Below, one piece after another: positions 22,431 through 35,110 of a DNA stretch of 64,000 bases. A model generated the notes under the pieces. It worked only from the letters and a program-made list of their open reading frames with translations, was not told the origin of the DNA and made no database searches. Positions within the stretch are counted from its first letter, which is position 1, and each line of letters starts with the position of its first letter. The DNA is from Akebia trifoliata (lineage: Eukaryota; Streptophyta; Magnoliopsida; Ranunculales; Lardizabalaceae), in assembly GCA_017979445.1 (NCBI GenBank), contig CM030707.1:20714586-20778585 (forward strand), given 5' to 3'. A program made the translations under genes and the position numbers.

Positions 22431-22815
22431 AAATATAAAATACAATAAAGTTAGAGGGGGGGGCATCCTCTTTTGAATTAAGGGGTAAAACGTGAAAACA
22501 TAAAATTAGAGGGGTATCATTAAAAAAGTAAAATTAAAGGGGCAAAAGATGAAAACGAAGAAAATAGATTAGAATGATAGAAAAGAAAATATAGTAAAAT
22601 TAGAGGAGATGAAGGATAAAAAAAATAAAATGAATCTCATGAAGTAATAATTTGATGAGAGTTTAACCCGCAAAATTGTTATAAAAATGTTGAGATTAAA
22701 GGGGTAAAATAAACTTGATTAAAAAGTAAAAAAGAAAATATAATAAAGTTAGGGGAGGTGAAGAATAAATGAAATAAAGTGATTCCCAAGAAACTATAGC
22801 TTGATGGAAAGGATA
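22430..22815 (-). repeat. Palindromic repeat family, copy 2 (two partial units)
   Basis: Two head-to-tail partial units share the GATTAAAGGGGTAAAA and GAAAATATAGTAAAGTTAG segments with the right arm of the 18.5-kb copy. No ends or target duplication visible. Confidence 0.5.
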
Positions 22816-25309
22816 TGTAGATATGCGGGTATCGAAATCTCTTGAGAGGTTTTGAGCTCATCTACACGAATTTATAAGTCGCCACCATTCAATTAAAGTG
22901 TGAATGAATTCTAAAAAAAATATTTTTTTTTTTAAATCTATTTTTGACTTGTAGTGACTCACATATCTAAAAAATGAAGGAGAATAGTCTACCTAAAGAT
23001 CTATGGTAAGGAGGTTCGATTGAAAGTCAAGAAAAGTGTTAGGCACCTTGTCCCACCCATCCTAAGATGATTACCAATATATGATCATAAATGAGGATTA
23101 GAAACTTCAATTTGATTTTGAAAAGAACTAAGAAAATTATGAACTTAAGAAATCAAACTACTATAGTCTAGTTTTAGAAAATTAAGAATTTGGACTGAAG
23201 AGCAAGCCAAAACAAAAATGTAACTTGTTGAAAAAAAATTATGAGCCTAGGATTTTGGTGAGAATCCATAAGGATTTCACATTCTTTTAGATTCCAAGAC
23301 CATTTTTAAAATATATATAACCTATTTTTAGAAGAAGAATAAAATGAGACAATGAGTAAGGTAAAATAGAAATGTAGCTTGCTGAAATCTTTTATGAGTC
23401 TAGGATTTTGGTGAGAATCCATGTAGATTTGACATTTTTGGATTCAAAGTTTTTTTTAGAAGGTTACGTACTCACTTGGGAACTTATTTTTGTTGGTTTA
23501 GCCTTTAGGAGGTGTTCATGAGTTGGGCACCATCACGGAAAGACTAGGGACCTTATGCAAATAATGTGTCCTTTTTGGACTATTTTTGTTGGCTTTAAAG
23601 GTTGAATATAGGCCTATAGGGACATATACTCTTGCTTATAACCATTTTATAAGTGAGTGTATGGATGTGATGGGTTTGTCAAAATTTTTTTACCTCCAAT
23701 GAGGTTTACTCTCTAGTTCTATTGCCATCAAAGTACGTAAAAAAAAGAATAATTATTATTCTAAGAAACTTAAAGTACAAGTAAAGTAAATAAACTATAA
23801 CATCTACACTATTAATCTAAATTGTATGAAAATAAAGAAAGAAAGTAAAACCTACTTTAATGCTCTTAAGGAGCTTATTGAGGGCTTATAGGAGGAGATT
23901 ACCTTTAAGAGGTTTTACTTTCTACCTCCTAGTCTCACAAGAACAAGTATAAATCTACATTAGTATGGAATAACTTGTAAGAATATAAATAAGGGAGTAA
24001 GTAGAAGATGGAGTATTAGAAGGGGAATTACATAAGTAAAATTTTAAAAATTAACCATCCCTACCTTGGTTTATTTTCCTCCTTCATCTTTCTTCTTTTT
24101 TTTCTTGGTTAAAGCTTCTTAGATGTTTGAGACTAGGTTTGAATAAGATAGAAGGCTTTAAGAAGTAATTCAAACATAATTTTCTTTTTTCTAGAACCCC
24201 CCATTTGCCTTGAATAGAGGTCTTATTTACAAGAGTTTGGCAGACTCTTGGGAATAAATTTGTCCTAAATCATGGAGTTCTTAATATTTTCAACAAAACC
24301 TCCATGCAAAGTGCAATTTTCATTTTCTCACTTGGCTTGATAGTCGTTATCCTCTAGTTGGGTCTTACCAATCTTGATTATCAATGGATATAATGGTAAA
24401 CATCTAAAAGTTCTAGAGAATTTTTGATGAAGGTTAAAATGATTCTAAGATCTTAATCTTGAGTCAATTGTGTGTGAAACAACCTAAATAACATGTAATT
24501 AGATGGAAAGTTTTTTGTTTATTTTGTCATTTCCCTTGAAAGAGTCTCTAACAAATTAGGGATAGGTTGGTCATTAGGTACACATTCTAGAGAATTTTCT
24601 TGGGTGGACAAAGTAATCATAAGCTTTGAAAATTGGTCAAATTATATTGAATGCCATGGAAACTCTTTGAATTGTGAAGAGAATATAAACGGGTAGAAGG
24701 GAAATTAACCTTTGATAAGTTTCAACAAACCAAGGTTAGTGAGATAATTGGCCTCAAGTGGGGACCAAATTAGATTAAGATATTCGTTAAAAAAAATGAG
24801 AATTTACAAGAGGACCTTGATGATGGGCTTATTATGAAATTTAACTATGGGTAAAAAGGTAAAAAAAAAAAGATTTTCTTGAGGAAAAAATAATTAAAAT
24901 GAGGATTAAGAGTAAGTAATCCTTAACAAACTCAAGTGCACATGGGACTCCTAATTACCTAACATAACTGGCCTTAGGTGACTAATGGCTAGTGCAACTT
25001 TTCTTTATGTCCATTAGTTACCTTCATATTGAGTAAAAATCCCTTCTAGCCGTTGGTAACCTTTGGCCAGGCTAAAAAAATTAAGCTTGGCTGTTGGTTA
25101 CCTCCATACTGCACAATTTCTTCTTCTGATCATTGGTAACCTATGGTCAGGCTAAAATTTAAGTCTGGCCATTACTTACCTCCATACCAGGCAAAAACAT
25201 AAAATGTAATTTATTTGTTGGCTCAACATGGGGTGCTTGTAACTACTTGAAAATCGACTTGAGTCAAATCCCTTCTCGAAAGGTTATTTGGTGCTAGCGG
25301 GCTTGATCA
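22816..25309. other. AT-rich spacer with short imperfect direct repeats
   Basis: Paired sentences such as TAGGATTTTGGTGAGAATCC (about 23250 and 23405) and TTGGCTGTTGGTTACCTCC-like units (24990-25190) show old local duplications. No gene or recognisable domain. Confidence 0.4.
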
Positions 25310-25650
25310 AGGCAAAATGAGGTGTTTATAAGGTATTATTAAAAAAATGAGATTAAACGGGTAAGAGATGAAAAATAATAAAGTAGATTAAATTAGTAAA
25401 AAAGAAAATATAGTAAAGTTAGAAGGGGGACATCTTTTTTAAGGTTAAGGAGGTAAAGTGAAAAAAAAAAAGAGTTGGAGGGGTATTATTAAAAATTGAG
25501 ATTAAAATGGTAAAAGATAAAAAATAATAAAGTAGAGTAAAGAGGTAGAATAAAAAATATATTAAAATTAGAGGATGTGAAAAATAAAAGAAATAAAGTG
25601 GGTCCTATGACACTATAGTTTAGTGGGATGTTTAACCCACAAAATTGTAG
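25310..25650 (-). repeat. Palindromic repeat family, copy 3 (two partial units)
   Basis: Same arrangement as the 22.4-kb copy, with the end GTGGGTCCTATGACACTATAG and TTTAACCCACAAAATTGTA. A SINE has inserted directly at its right edge. Confidence 0.5.
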
Positions 25651-25664
25651 ATGATTGGATGTTT

Positions 25665-25807
25665 TTTTTTTTTTTTTGCTAATCGAGTGTTCGGGCCAGC
25701 TTGCACGCACCACGACTAATCTCGAGGAGGACTACCACAGCAATCCACCGCCATGGTCCCCCAGTTAAATCATGAGAAAAACGCAAGAGGGGAATCGAAC
25801 CAGTTAT
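25665..25807 (-). mobile_element. 5'-truncated SINE with Angio-type 3' end
   Basis: The insert is flanked by the 14-bp duplication ATGATTGGATGTTT (25651-25664 and 25808-25821). On the minus strand it starts with a pol III B box GGTTCGATTCC and lacks the A box, so it is 5'-truncated. The 3' part reads CGAGATTAGTCGTGGTGCGT and then GCAAGCTGGCCCGAACAC, close to the conserved Angio-domain of angiosperm SINEs, followed by a poly-A tail. It is the clearest SINE in the window. Confidence 0.85.
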
Positions 25808-25821
25808 ATGATTGGATGTTT

Positions 25822-28492
25822 ATGTCACACATAACTATTCAATCTCAGTTGTGTTTTATTATTCAATATCTCATTTAGTGACCCTCGAGATTTGTTCTAC
25901 TATCTAACTCATAATCTCTAAGAACTTCATTGAGGCTCTAGGGTAATCAGTAGTAAACGTGAGAAATCTTTTCTTTGAAAATATCATTTTCAAAATATGT
26001 AAATAAATGTTGCGTTTTCTAAACCGTTGGATTTTCAATTTAATTTATTTTTCAAAAATAAAAAATAGTTACACATTATAGAAGAAAATATGAGAATTTT
26101 TTTAGAAAAAATCAATTGTTGTGTATTGTCCTATTGTAGACAGAATAGATATATTTTAAATAAATGATTGTTGCGAATTACATATTCAATATTTTTATGA
26201 ACGGTCATTGGGGTTGGAAACTAACACATAAACTAAAAGTTTTGTGTTTTGGTTACTTCTGAAAAAAAGAATAATTCTTAGAGAAAAATGAACCAAAATA
26301 GAACACATTTACAAAGACAATAGAAATCTAGATTTGCATAGCTTTTTATTTTCAAAACAAAAACATATAAAATTTAATATTCATCCTATTTCAATGATTT
26401 TTCTTATTCTAGAAAAAAAATTTCAACCTCACACTATGATGGAATATTCTAAAATAATAATTTATTTAATAAAATACAAATAAGACTGATTTATTCAATG
26501 TTTGTAATAAAAGAACAATCAATCATTACTTTAATTTATTATTAAAAAAAATTTAATAAAATAATTCAAACATTCCTTCGGGACAATCCATGCATCACAT
26601 AGGGTTCAAAAAATAAAATAAAAAAAAAAAAAATAAATCCCCACATGGTTTCTAATTTTGCATAATTTATTCAAGACAAATCAAAATTTAAATAAGAGAA
26701 ATATAAAAATGTATTTTTTCTGTAATCTGACTAAGACACATCCTCGGGATAAACATCTGAAAAATTTTAATAATCAATATGAGAAAAATATTCAGAGGTA
26801 CTACTATACTCATCCATGATTTAATCAAAATAATAATCATATCAAGTAAATGAAGAAGATTGTACATTTTCTATTGTGTAACTAATATAAAAATTAAATA
26901 AATCAATGAATAAAATAGATTATGCAATGATAATTCATGCAAAGGTCTCACCCATATAACTCAGGGCATGCAAGTTCTAGGTCATACACCTACATAACAT
27001 AGGGCCTTTTGCGTGACATTTGGAGCTTTCACTCAAAGGTACTCTTGGCCTTTTCTTGTTCAATCAGAGTTTTTATTAATCCGCTATACCAATAAAAAAA
27101 TATCATTTTTCAAACATTATTATCATGATCAATTCATCATTTAATGAATTCTTTTTCAATAAATGATAGATAAAAAACATATATAATTTTTTTTTTACAT
27201 CAAGAAAAGATGTACAAGAAATTAAAAAATAAAATAAAAACAAGATAACATTATTATAACGAAAAAATCAAGAAAAAGTATAAGTGTAATTTTATCTCAT
27301 ATTTTAGTAAATAAATGAAGTATGTTTTAGACCTTAATTAGATGAAGAATTTTCATATTACTTCCGAGAGCAAACAATTTTAACAGATAGAAGTTCAAAG
27401 GACTTCTCTGATGGTGTTTTTCTAGCAAATAATGATATTTCTCTAAGTATTTTGGAGTGGAGTGGAGTGGGGTGAGAATTAATTTGGGGAGACCTATAGG
27501 ATTTTTAAAATTTCAAAAGTTTATTTTTATGATCCCCTAATAGTAGCCTAGGTTCCCAATAAATTGGTGTGGCATTGATCTTATAGTTTGCACTCATTTA
27601 GGTTAAAATACTCTATACTTCGTCATGACTATTGACTATTAATTTTTGAGCTACATGAAAACATTTTAGATTTTAATGTAATCAACCAATAGGATTAAAA
27701 CACATACTACATTTTGGATCAAAAGAAATAGGGTTATGTGTAATAGAAAGTGACATGTGGCATAAGAGAGTTTTATAAATTCAATTATCAAATTTATAAG
27801 ATGATATCAATTAACCACCTTATTTTTTCTCCCATAAATTAAAAAAAAAATTAAAATTCAAAAGAATATTTTGAGGCATCTTTTTAATTTTTAAAATTTA
27901 AGAAAAAACCTCGTTGGACGTTGAATAAAAAGATCAAAATACCCTTTTTCAAAAATTTCTCAAATTTTAACCAATAAGACCATCAATATTATCATATTAT
28001 TTTTAAAACTTTATTATATAATACATCATAATAAAATATAAGATTATCACAAAATAAATCAAATATAAAAAAATAAAAAAGTCATAAAAAATATGTGAAG
28101 GGCAAAATAGTCCAAAAATCTTCTATATCTTAAAATTTAGAAAATCTGATATGTTTTGTAAAATAATATTCTAAGAATCTTTTATATTTTCGTCGAAGTG
28201 AAATTTTGACATTGGGTGCCCGAAATACAAATTATTCAAATGGAAATGACGATTACATCTATAATATAAAGAGATTCTTATTTTTTAATTAAGTTATGAT
28301 TTTTCAGAAATAAGAATTTATCAAACTCATGTAAAAGAATAAATATTTTTCTGATAATGATATTTTCAAAGTGACTAAATTATCATTGGGTGAAATTATC
28401 TTTTTACTATTAAAGAAAAAAAAAAGGATTGTAAGTATGAAAAATGATAGACTAAAGTTTATATCTATATGTTATTAGTTATATTTAACCAA

Positions 28493-28496
<4 letters not shown>
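25822..28496. other. Very AT-rich spacer, no supported feature
   Basis: Long A and T runs, no open frame of note and no repeat with visible ends. Confidence 0.45.

Positions 28497-28536
<40 letters not shown>
28497..28536. repeat. TACA/TA microsatellite
   Basis: Three TACA units followed by about 17 TA units. Confidence 0.85.
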
Positions 28537-28541
<5 letters not shown>

Positions 28542-29040
28542 TATTTATACACTTCATTATTTTTAGAGTATTACAATTTCTAATAACTTTAGTGTTATTC
28601 AAGGTTTTTGGCAAAGAGAAATTCTATGGGCAAAACACACAAAAAAAATCGAAAATAAATTAATCACACTTTCATAAAAGTAATGCTTATACTTGAGCAA
28701 GTACAAGGTGAAATGTCAAAATGAAAAAAAAAATCTAAAAGGGTGCTTACATCTTTATTCATTCATAAAAGTAATTTCAAATTGATTCAATCTTGTAGAT
28801 TAACAATCTAGGATCAAGCTGAAAAGATCAAATATGTTTCATGTTGGTAATTTTTATCAGTTTCTTGATGCTTACCTACTTTGTCAATGATAGACTAAGG
28901 AAGTTAAAATATAAAAATATTAAAGCCCTATAAGAAGTCCAATAATCGTCTATATATGCTTAATTAATATTTTTGTGCGTAAGAAATATATTTTTGAAGC
29001 AAATCTAACATAAAGTTTTAATATCCTATTTCAAAATTTC

Positions 29041-29459
29041 ATTTATATATATATATATTATATATATATATATATATATAGGGAAATGTTCAGCACCCTA
29101 AGTTTTACCACACACTTTAACAAACGTTTTTTGTCTTACATGGGTTAGAAGTTTTTGAATGGGCTGATTTTTGGTGAGGATGATCTCTATGATTAGAAGA
29201 TCATTCTCCCCAAAAATCAGCCCATTCCGAAATGTTTAGCCTCATGTTTACACGTTGAAAAATCGTGGACCGTCCATTTTTTGTAAACCATTTTTGATGG
29301 GGTTAGAAGTTTTGGAATGAGCTGATTTTTGGTGAGGATGATCTCCTCACCATAGAGATCATCCTCACCAAAAATCAGCCCATTCCAAAACTTCTAACCC
29401 ATATAAGACAAAACACGTTTGTTAAAGTGTGTGGTAAAACTTAGGGTGCTGAACGGGAC

Positions 29460-29535
<76 letters not shown>
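29041..29535. repeat. TA microsatellite split by a MITE
   Basis: TA tracts at 29046-29080 and 29462-29535 flank the MITE at 29081-29461, as expected if the MITE inserted into a TA array. Confidence 0.85.
29081..29461. mobile_element. TA-inserted MITE, copy 2 (best preserved)
   Basis: The 381-bp element starts GGGAAATGTTCAGCACCC and its other end, read on the minus strand, is GGGTCCCGTTCAGCACCC. The inverted similarity runs on for about 70 bp. Inside, two palindromes pair GGCTGATTTTTGGTGAGGAT with its complement, so single strands would form strong hairpins. No coding capacity. The superfamily is not determined: TA target choice fits Tc1/mariner or Micron-like MITEs. Confidence 0.85.
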
Positions 29536-29536
<1 letters not shown>

Positions 29537-29987
29537 CATTTATATAAATGAAAACTTGAAATAGGACTAAATTAAAATAAATGCTCTTTAATAAAATAAA
29601 ACCCAAAGGCATATACCCTTCTCCCATGTGTCAATGAGCAATTGATATAATCTAGCACTCAACTTAGTTGCTTCCTAATTAGGGACCCCCCATGCCTAGC
29701 CTAGGCACTTGGACAATCATAGAAAAGCATTGGTTAGTGCAAATATGAAACCAAGATAGAAACTCTATAAAATGTAAGATAATTCTCTATAATAAGATGA
29801 ATCAAATTTCTTCACATTTCAGAAATTCGTTTTGAAGCAAAGAGATCTTAAAGCTTGAATATCTTTATAAAAATATATCTAAAAAAAAAAATGGGTACCA
29901 ACGAACAAATGAAAATAGGACTAAAAATTATTTTCATGGATTCCTTCATTAGATTTCTATTTGCAATGTTTACCATGTGAATATGTT

Positions 29988-30387
29988 TTTTTGATTGATA
30001 AGCTGGGGCTAAAGGGACCCTTCCTTACTATGAATCACCGAGAATAATTACAGCAAACATCATCCTCCAAAATTTTCAATAATTCTTGAGATATATTAGA
30101 AATACTCTCAATTACATAAAAACCATCACTGAAAGTGCCTAATTTCGCTAAAAAAACTGCTGCCCTGTTAGTTTCTCGCCACTGAAATTTAAAGGAGCAA
30201 GAGGAAAACTTCGATCCAATGATCTATACTTCTTTAACAAGCTCCATATACTTCCAAGAAACCTCCAAGTATAGAATAAAGTGAATCTGATGTGATGAGC
30301 ACAGCAAGAAAAAATTTCGACTTTGCTATTTGCCTAACAGAGGGCTTCACGAATTGCCTTCATTTCAATGCGAGTCCAACATAACTC
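29988..30387 (-). mobile_element. 5'-truncated LINE, RNase H-like 3' end
   Basis: The 400-bp insert is flanked by the 16-bp duplication ACCATGTGAATATGTT (29972-29987 and 30388-30403). On the minus strand a broken frame encodes WRETNRAAVFLAKLGTF followed by ...LLKILEDD near the end, the pattern of the RNase H-like domain at the C-terminus of plant L1-type LINEs and their relatives (RVT_3 type). It ends in a short A tail. Frameshifts and stops make it non-functional. Confidence 0.75.
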
Positions 30388-30403
30388 ACCATGTGAATAT
30401 GTT

Positions 30404-32872
30404 ATTAACACTGTCAGAACACAAATACTTGAAAACGAGCCAGAAATGCTGAAGATATCCTTCAATAACAAGTGATTTCCATAGGCTTGGAATATCAAAA
30501 TGAATTTCATTTACGTGTGAATGGTCTCCCATGCAGTACAATTTGTTGGTAATTGGATTGGATTAACAATATAATCCCTCCCCCCTCCCCAACATGAATA
30601 CAAATAAGGAAGATATAAAGTAATTCAATATTTAAGAAAATAATGGAGGCAAATATGTGGTTTAATGTGATAACAAATATGAGTGGGGAGGGTATTTCGG
30701 TAAAATACAAGGCTAGTAAAAAAGAAAAAAGAAATATTCTAAAGGGAAATGGAGCACACTCCTTTTCTAGTTAACCTTTCCCCTCTCAATGGAGTAATAT
30801 TTCCTTTTGTTCATCTTTTGTTAAGTCATTGCCGATTAACAATCTTAAAACCACTTGTAGAGAGGTTGGGAAATCACCGACATCAAATCTAAATAACTTA
30901 AAGTTTGATTTTACTCAAAGTTTATACAATTCATCGCATTGATTCAACTTTGTTTGTTCAAAGAATTATTTTTAATTTAGAGAATTTATCGACTGATGGG
31001 TGAGTCTTGTCAAAATCATCGGGACTTATAGTTCCAAAGTATTAGTTTTTTTTTTTTTTTTCCCATACTGATGTGGTTTAAGGGAAATTTAGTCTTACCC
31101 CCTTATAAAATTGGCAAAATTAATGATACTCCCTGTGAAATGAAAAATGAGGTCTGCGTCCCTTGACTTCCGTTAACCCGATCAAACCTTTAATGAATAC
31201 ATCAGTCTCTTAACAGAGATGATAAAATATCTAAAATACTATCATGTGTTGAAATTACGAAAAATGTCCTTTGATTTAAACAACCTAAATGTGTTTGATC
31301 TAATTGCTCTAAAAACGATAGCCATGAGAACCCTAATTGTTCTCAGTCCTATTTCTCATCGATTTAAACCTAAATGTTATTGTTTTGAAGCAAAATCTCA
31401 TCATTTTCAACTCGTTTTTTTCATTATCAACCAAATTTTATACTTTTCAACATAATTTCATCGTGTTCATCTCAATCTCATCGTTTTCATCTCAACCTAA
31501 AGGCATTCTTTGACTCCCTATGCTTAGAATCTTCACATGGAAAACACAGAAACAAAAAAAAAAAAATCAAAATCAAAATAAAAGATAGAGAGAAAAAGAT
31601 GAAACAATGAAAAAAATGAATTTAGTAATACCCCCCTTTGGTAAATATGAATATTAGTTCTACCCCCTCATGTAGTAAAAAATGAAAACGATTTTTTGGC
31701 TTATTTTTTCCGCAAAAACTTGAGTCTTGATGTTCAAATAGTAAAAATAAAATAAATAAATTAATAAAAAGCTCACCAGAGAGTCCAAATTTCCACTCAT
31801 TGCATGAAATATATAATCTTTAGCTTGATTTAACCAAAAATCAAAATTGAAATTAAAACTTTAATGGTAGGTTTTCGAAACAATGACTCTAATGAATAGA
31901 GCCATAACAATCACAATAAGAATCCAACAATAACCCTAGCTTCAACAAGTTTGATAATGGAAAAAATCCAAACTCTACCTTGCATTTTGCATGAGGGGGG
32001 GGGGGGGGGGGGGGGTTATCACTAATTTCACCAATTTTATAAGGGTAAGAATAAATTTCCCTAAATTTAATTATGTTCAAGAGAGGTACTATTGGTACTC
32101 CAACTTTTACTTCTTACGCTCCAATTTCTTAAGTTATTTATCTCACCCTAATAAAAGATTAAAACACATCATTCAAACATTATATCAATATCAATATGTT
32201 TCATGTCGGATGATCACCCATCAATCAAATGCACATGTTTGTTTTTCTTTACTTGATTGTTTGTTAATCCCATTTGTTGATTGAATTTGATTGTTGTTCT
32301 GTTCTTCTTGTTTGATTTGTTTTTTCCTGATTGAATGTTTGTTTGATTATTAGAATTGGTTTTAATTGATTACACAAGCTTGAAGATATCAATTTCTTGA
32401 AGGGGTTCTTTAAAAGTGTAATTTGGTGCACGTTTTGCCCAATTCATGTTTTATTCCTAGGTTATTTGATTGAGCTGGATTTACAATAAAAGCCATTACA
32501 GGGTGACAATCAGTTTGTTTTGATTAATTTTTCTAGTTTTTGTGGATTACTTAAGAATAGAGAACAGTGGGTGCATAATTCTTGTTTTCTCGATACGATT
32601 TTTTCTGAGGAAGCTACTGAGGCTGAGGGAGGTGGAGCCATAGCAAACATCACAAATCCTCGCAGATCTGCAAAGTAATTTCTTAGAAATTACTTTCATT
32701 TTACGTTCACTCAATCCTAAGTGCCTGGTCTTGCTCCATTTCAGTTCCCACTTTCCATTATAGTATTTTCAACTTTCATTCTCTAAAATGGTTTAAACCA
32801 TTAATAGGCCATTTTTTTTAGTTGAAGTACCTTTGGTTGACTCTTCTCATTAGTGTTAGATTCACCAACAGC
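30404..32872. other. AT-rich spacer with homopolymers
   Basis: Contains a G run (31995-32014) and T runs. A short open stretch near 32600-32680 encodes an acidic Glu/Gly-rich peptide but has no homologue I recognise. No gene supported. Confidence 0.4.
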
Positions 32873-33013
32873 CACTACATGAAAATCGTGAAAATTGAAG
32901 AAAAAATTTGTTGGGCTTGGCCCGACGAATTTTAAAAACACATATTTGACGGCCACAGGCCCACGAAATAGAGGTAAATTTTGCGCACAAATTTTCCCCT
33001 CCCTCCCTCAAGG

Positions 33014-33240
33014 TAAAGAGAGAGAAGCATAATAATGGTACTGGTGAAGAGAGGATTGTAAGAGATGAGGTGGCAAAGGTGATTAATGAGGTGGTGATAG
33101 ACAAGGAAGGTGAGACACTGAGGAAGAAGGCAAAGGAGTTAAGTGAGATGATTATGAGTAAGAAAAATAGAGAAGAAGAGATGGATATGGTGATGATTAT
33201 TTCTTACAAGTTTACTATTCTTATAGGAAACATGAAATGA
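33014..33240 (+). pseudogene. Captured fragment resembling the C-terminus of a UDP-glycosyltransferase
   Basis: The frame gives RDEVAKVINEVVIDKEGETL followed by RKKAKELSEMI. This fits the C-terminal helix region of plant family 1 UDP-glycosyltransferases, where (R/D)(D/E)xVAxxIxxVVVDxEGExxRxKAKE is typical. The frame then runs into a stop, and no PSPG box is present upstream. It lies inside the CACTA boundaries, so capture by the transposon is inferred. Confidence 0.45.
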
Positions 33241-33510
33241 AGAAGTTGGGATCGACTTCTCAAGACTCAATTTTTGTATGTTTTGATTTCTTTCAAGCTG
33301 AGGTTTGATGGCTCATGAGCACTGTTGCAACTTATTGCTCTGTTTGGTTATCTTTTTCCAATAACATGGCCACTCAATTTCTGTTAAGCTGTTGGTTTGG
33401 TTTCATGAGGTCTTTTCGGTGTGAGTCGATAGTCTTTCTACAATTCCCTTCATATTTTCCAATGTATTGTGCAAGATGGTTTCCATGATTGCTTGTTTTC
33501 TGTTTTGTAG

Positions 33511-34628
33511 TTCTTCACAACCAAACCATATGCATGTGAGCCCTCAAGCCTCCCACAATATCCTCCAAGCAAGGAAATGGACGCTAAACTACGGGATGAA
33601 GAAGTTAGAAGGTCTGTGGGTGACTAAATTTACATTATTTGCCTATATTCCAATACTAGTAGCTTTCTTAATAATTTCTAAAATAGTAAAAATTACATTT
33701 TAACTAAAAAAATTTCTAAAGCTTCCATGCAGGGAGGCCTTAAATTCCATGTCAACCATTTGATGAGATATTAGTTGTATTTATATATAGGTCTCTTGCT
33801 CATACTTTATTCATGCTGGTAACCCAAATCATAGTTGTGGGCTTGTGGCTGTGTAGGTGAGAGCAGATGGTGACAAAGCCAATGGTGTTGGTGTGAAGAA
33901 AAGTCACTCGCGTGATCAAGCTACAAGGGCATTTCCTACTCCCAAAGTGAATGCAGAGCTTCAACCCAATCTTGATGTATGCCAGATAAGAATCCTTTAA
34001 TTATCAATTTTTTTTTTTTTTGGTTTGATGAGTAGGTTTCGATTACAGAAAAATACTACATGACATATTCTGAACAACCAACATTTCATTGATTGGTTAT
34101 AGTTTTCCTTTTGTTCCAAAGAAATAATAGAGGGGATAAAAATAAGAGCTTTTCAAAATGAATTTTAAATTTTGAACTTAATAGAAATCAAAGTAACAAA
34201 CTGTTATTTGAAATCCATTTTGTTATCTTCAAAATAAATGTAAATGTCTGTATAACTGATGGGTTTTTTTTTTTTCTTGATTATGCTATATTTAATGAAG
34301 TTATTCTATAAATTTTAAGTTTGTTCAATGTATTTACTATCTTTCTCAGAGGTGACAACGTCTAATTACACATGGAAATGCAAAGAGCAAAAGTGAGAAG
34401 TTTCCTCCACCACACCAGGATGGAACACTTGGCTTCCCCTTGGGTTCCTCACATCACATTGATCCTTCCTTTGATAAGTATCCACCAGATGACTCTTTCA
34501 GTTCCATGACCTTCATGTACCCTAAAGGACCGGTGCAAACATGGTTTGGTCCATTGATGGAACGTATTGTAGTGGGTGCTTCAATACGGAAGAAGCAGAC
34601 TACGGGTGATACACGTGTACCTTCCTAA
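33511..34628 (+). pseudogene. Captured C-terminal exons of a CDK-like Ser/Thr kinase (At1g54610 type)
   Basis: Three exon-like blocks can be read. The block at 33511-33611 encodes FFTTKPYACEPSSLPQYPPS and ends LRDEEVR. The block at 33857-33976 includes RDQATRAFPTPKVNAELQPN. The block at 34350-34628 includes THGNAKSKSEKFPPPHQDG and ends with a stop. These match the tail downstream of the kinase domain in plant CDK-like kinases of the At1g54610 family. GT and AG sites flank the blocks, so introns were captured too, which means a DNA-level copy. A TGA in the third codon-pair of the last block (34353-34355) and an off-phase junction between blocks one and two disable it. The kinase domain itself is absent. 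Confidence 0.75.
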
Positions 34629-34859
34629 CTACATATGAATGTATCTCTAAAAGATAAAGAGTGGTGTTTGTGTCAAAGGGAAAGCAAACATGCCGTGATC
34701 CACTTCTTTTATTTTTGATTAATCTTGTATTTTAGTACCTTTTTTGTACCAAATTATTGAAAGAATATTTGTGATGAATGTAATGATCCGTTTTTTTAAA
34801 TTATAAATTCAGAAAAATAAATTTCTTTTATTATAAATCCAGAAAAACAATTGATTTTT

Positions 34860-35110
34860 TTATTACTATTTCGTTTATTGTGATTGGTGAATTAGAGGAC
34901 TACCTTATTGTTTGTTAAACTTCCATATTCGACAGATTTTTTTTTGTTTTTTTTAAGCTTATTTTCTCCAATAATTTGATAGTTCAGGGCCGTCAAAAAA
35001 AAAAATTCTACAAGAAAATATTTGATGGGCATATTTGACAGAATGGTCCGTCAAATTTCTCAAAATTTGATGGGCTAAGACCGTCAAATATGGACTTTTT
35101 TCACATAGTG
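34860..35110 (-). repeat. CACTA subterminal block shared with 39893
   Basis: Read on the minus strand from 35110, this block matches 39893 onward for about 250 bp with few differences, including TTTGACGG repeats and AATTCACCAATCACAATAAA. The two termini therefore belong to one CACTA family in opposite orientations. Confidence 0.65.

Noticed and set aside
28469..28663. Frames rich in Tyr/Ile at 28469 and 29394
   Set aside because: They are translations of TA microsatellites.
29081..29461. Long internal hairpins as a possible miRNA gene
   Set aside because: The palindromes are part of a dispersed MITE with inverted ends. Without small-RNA data a miRNA call is not justified.
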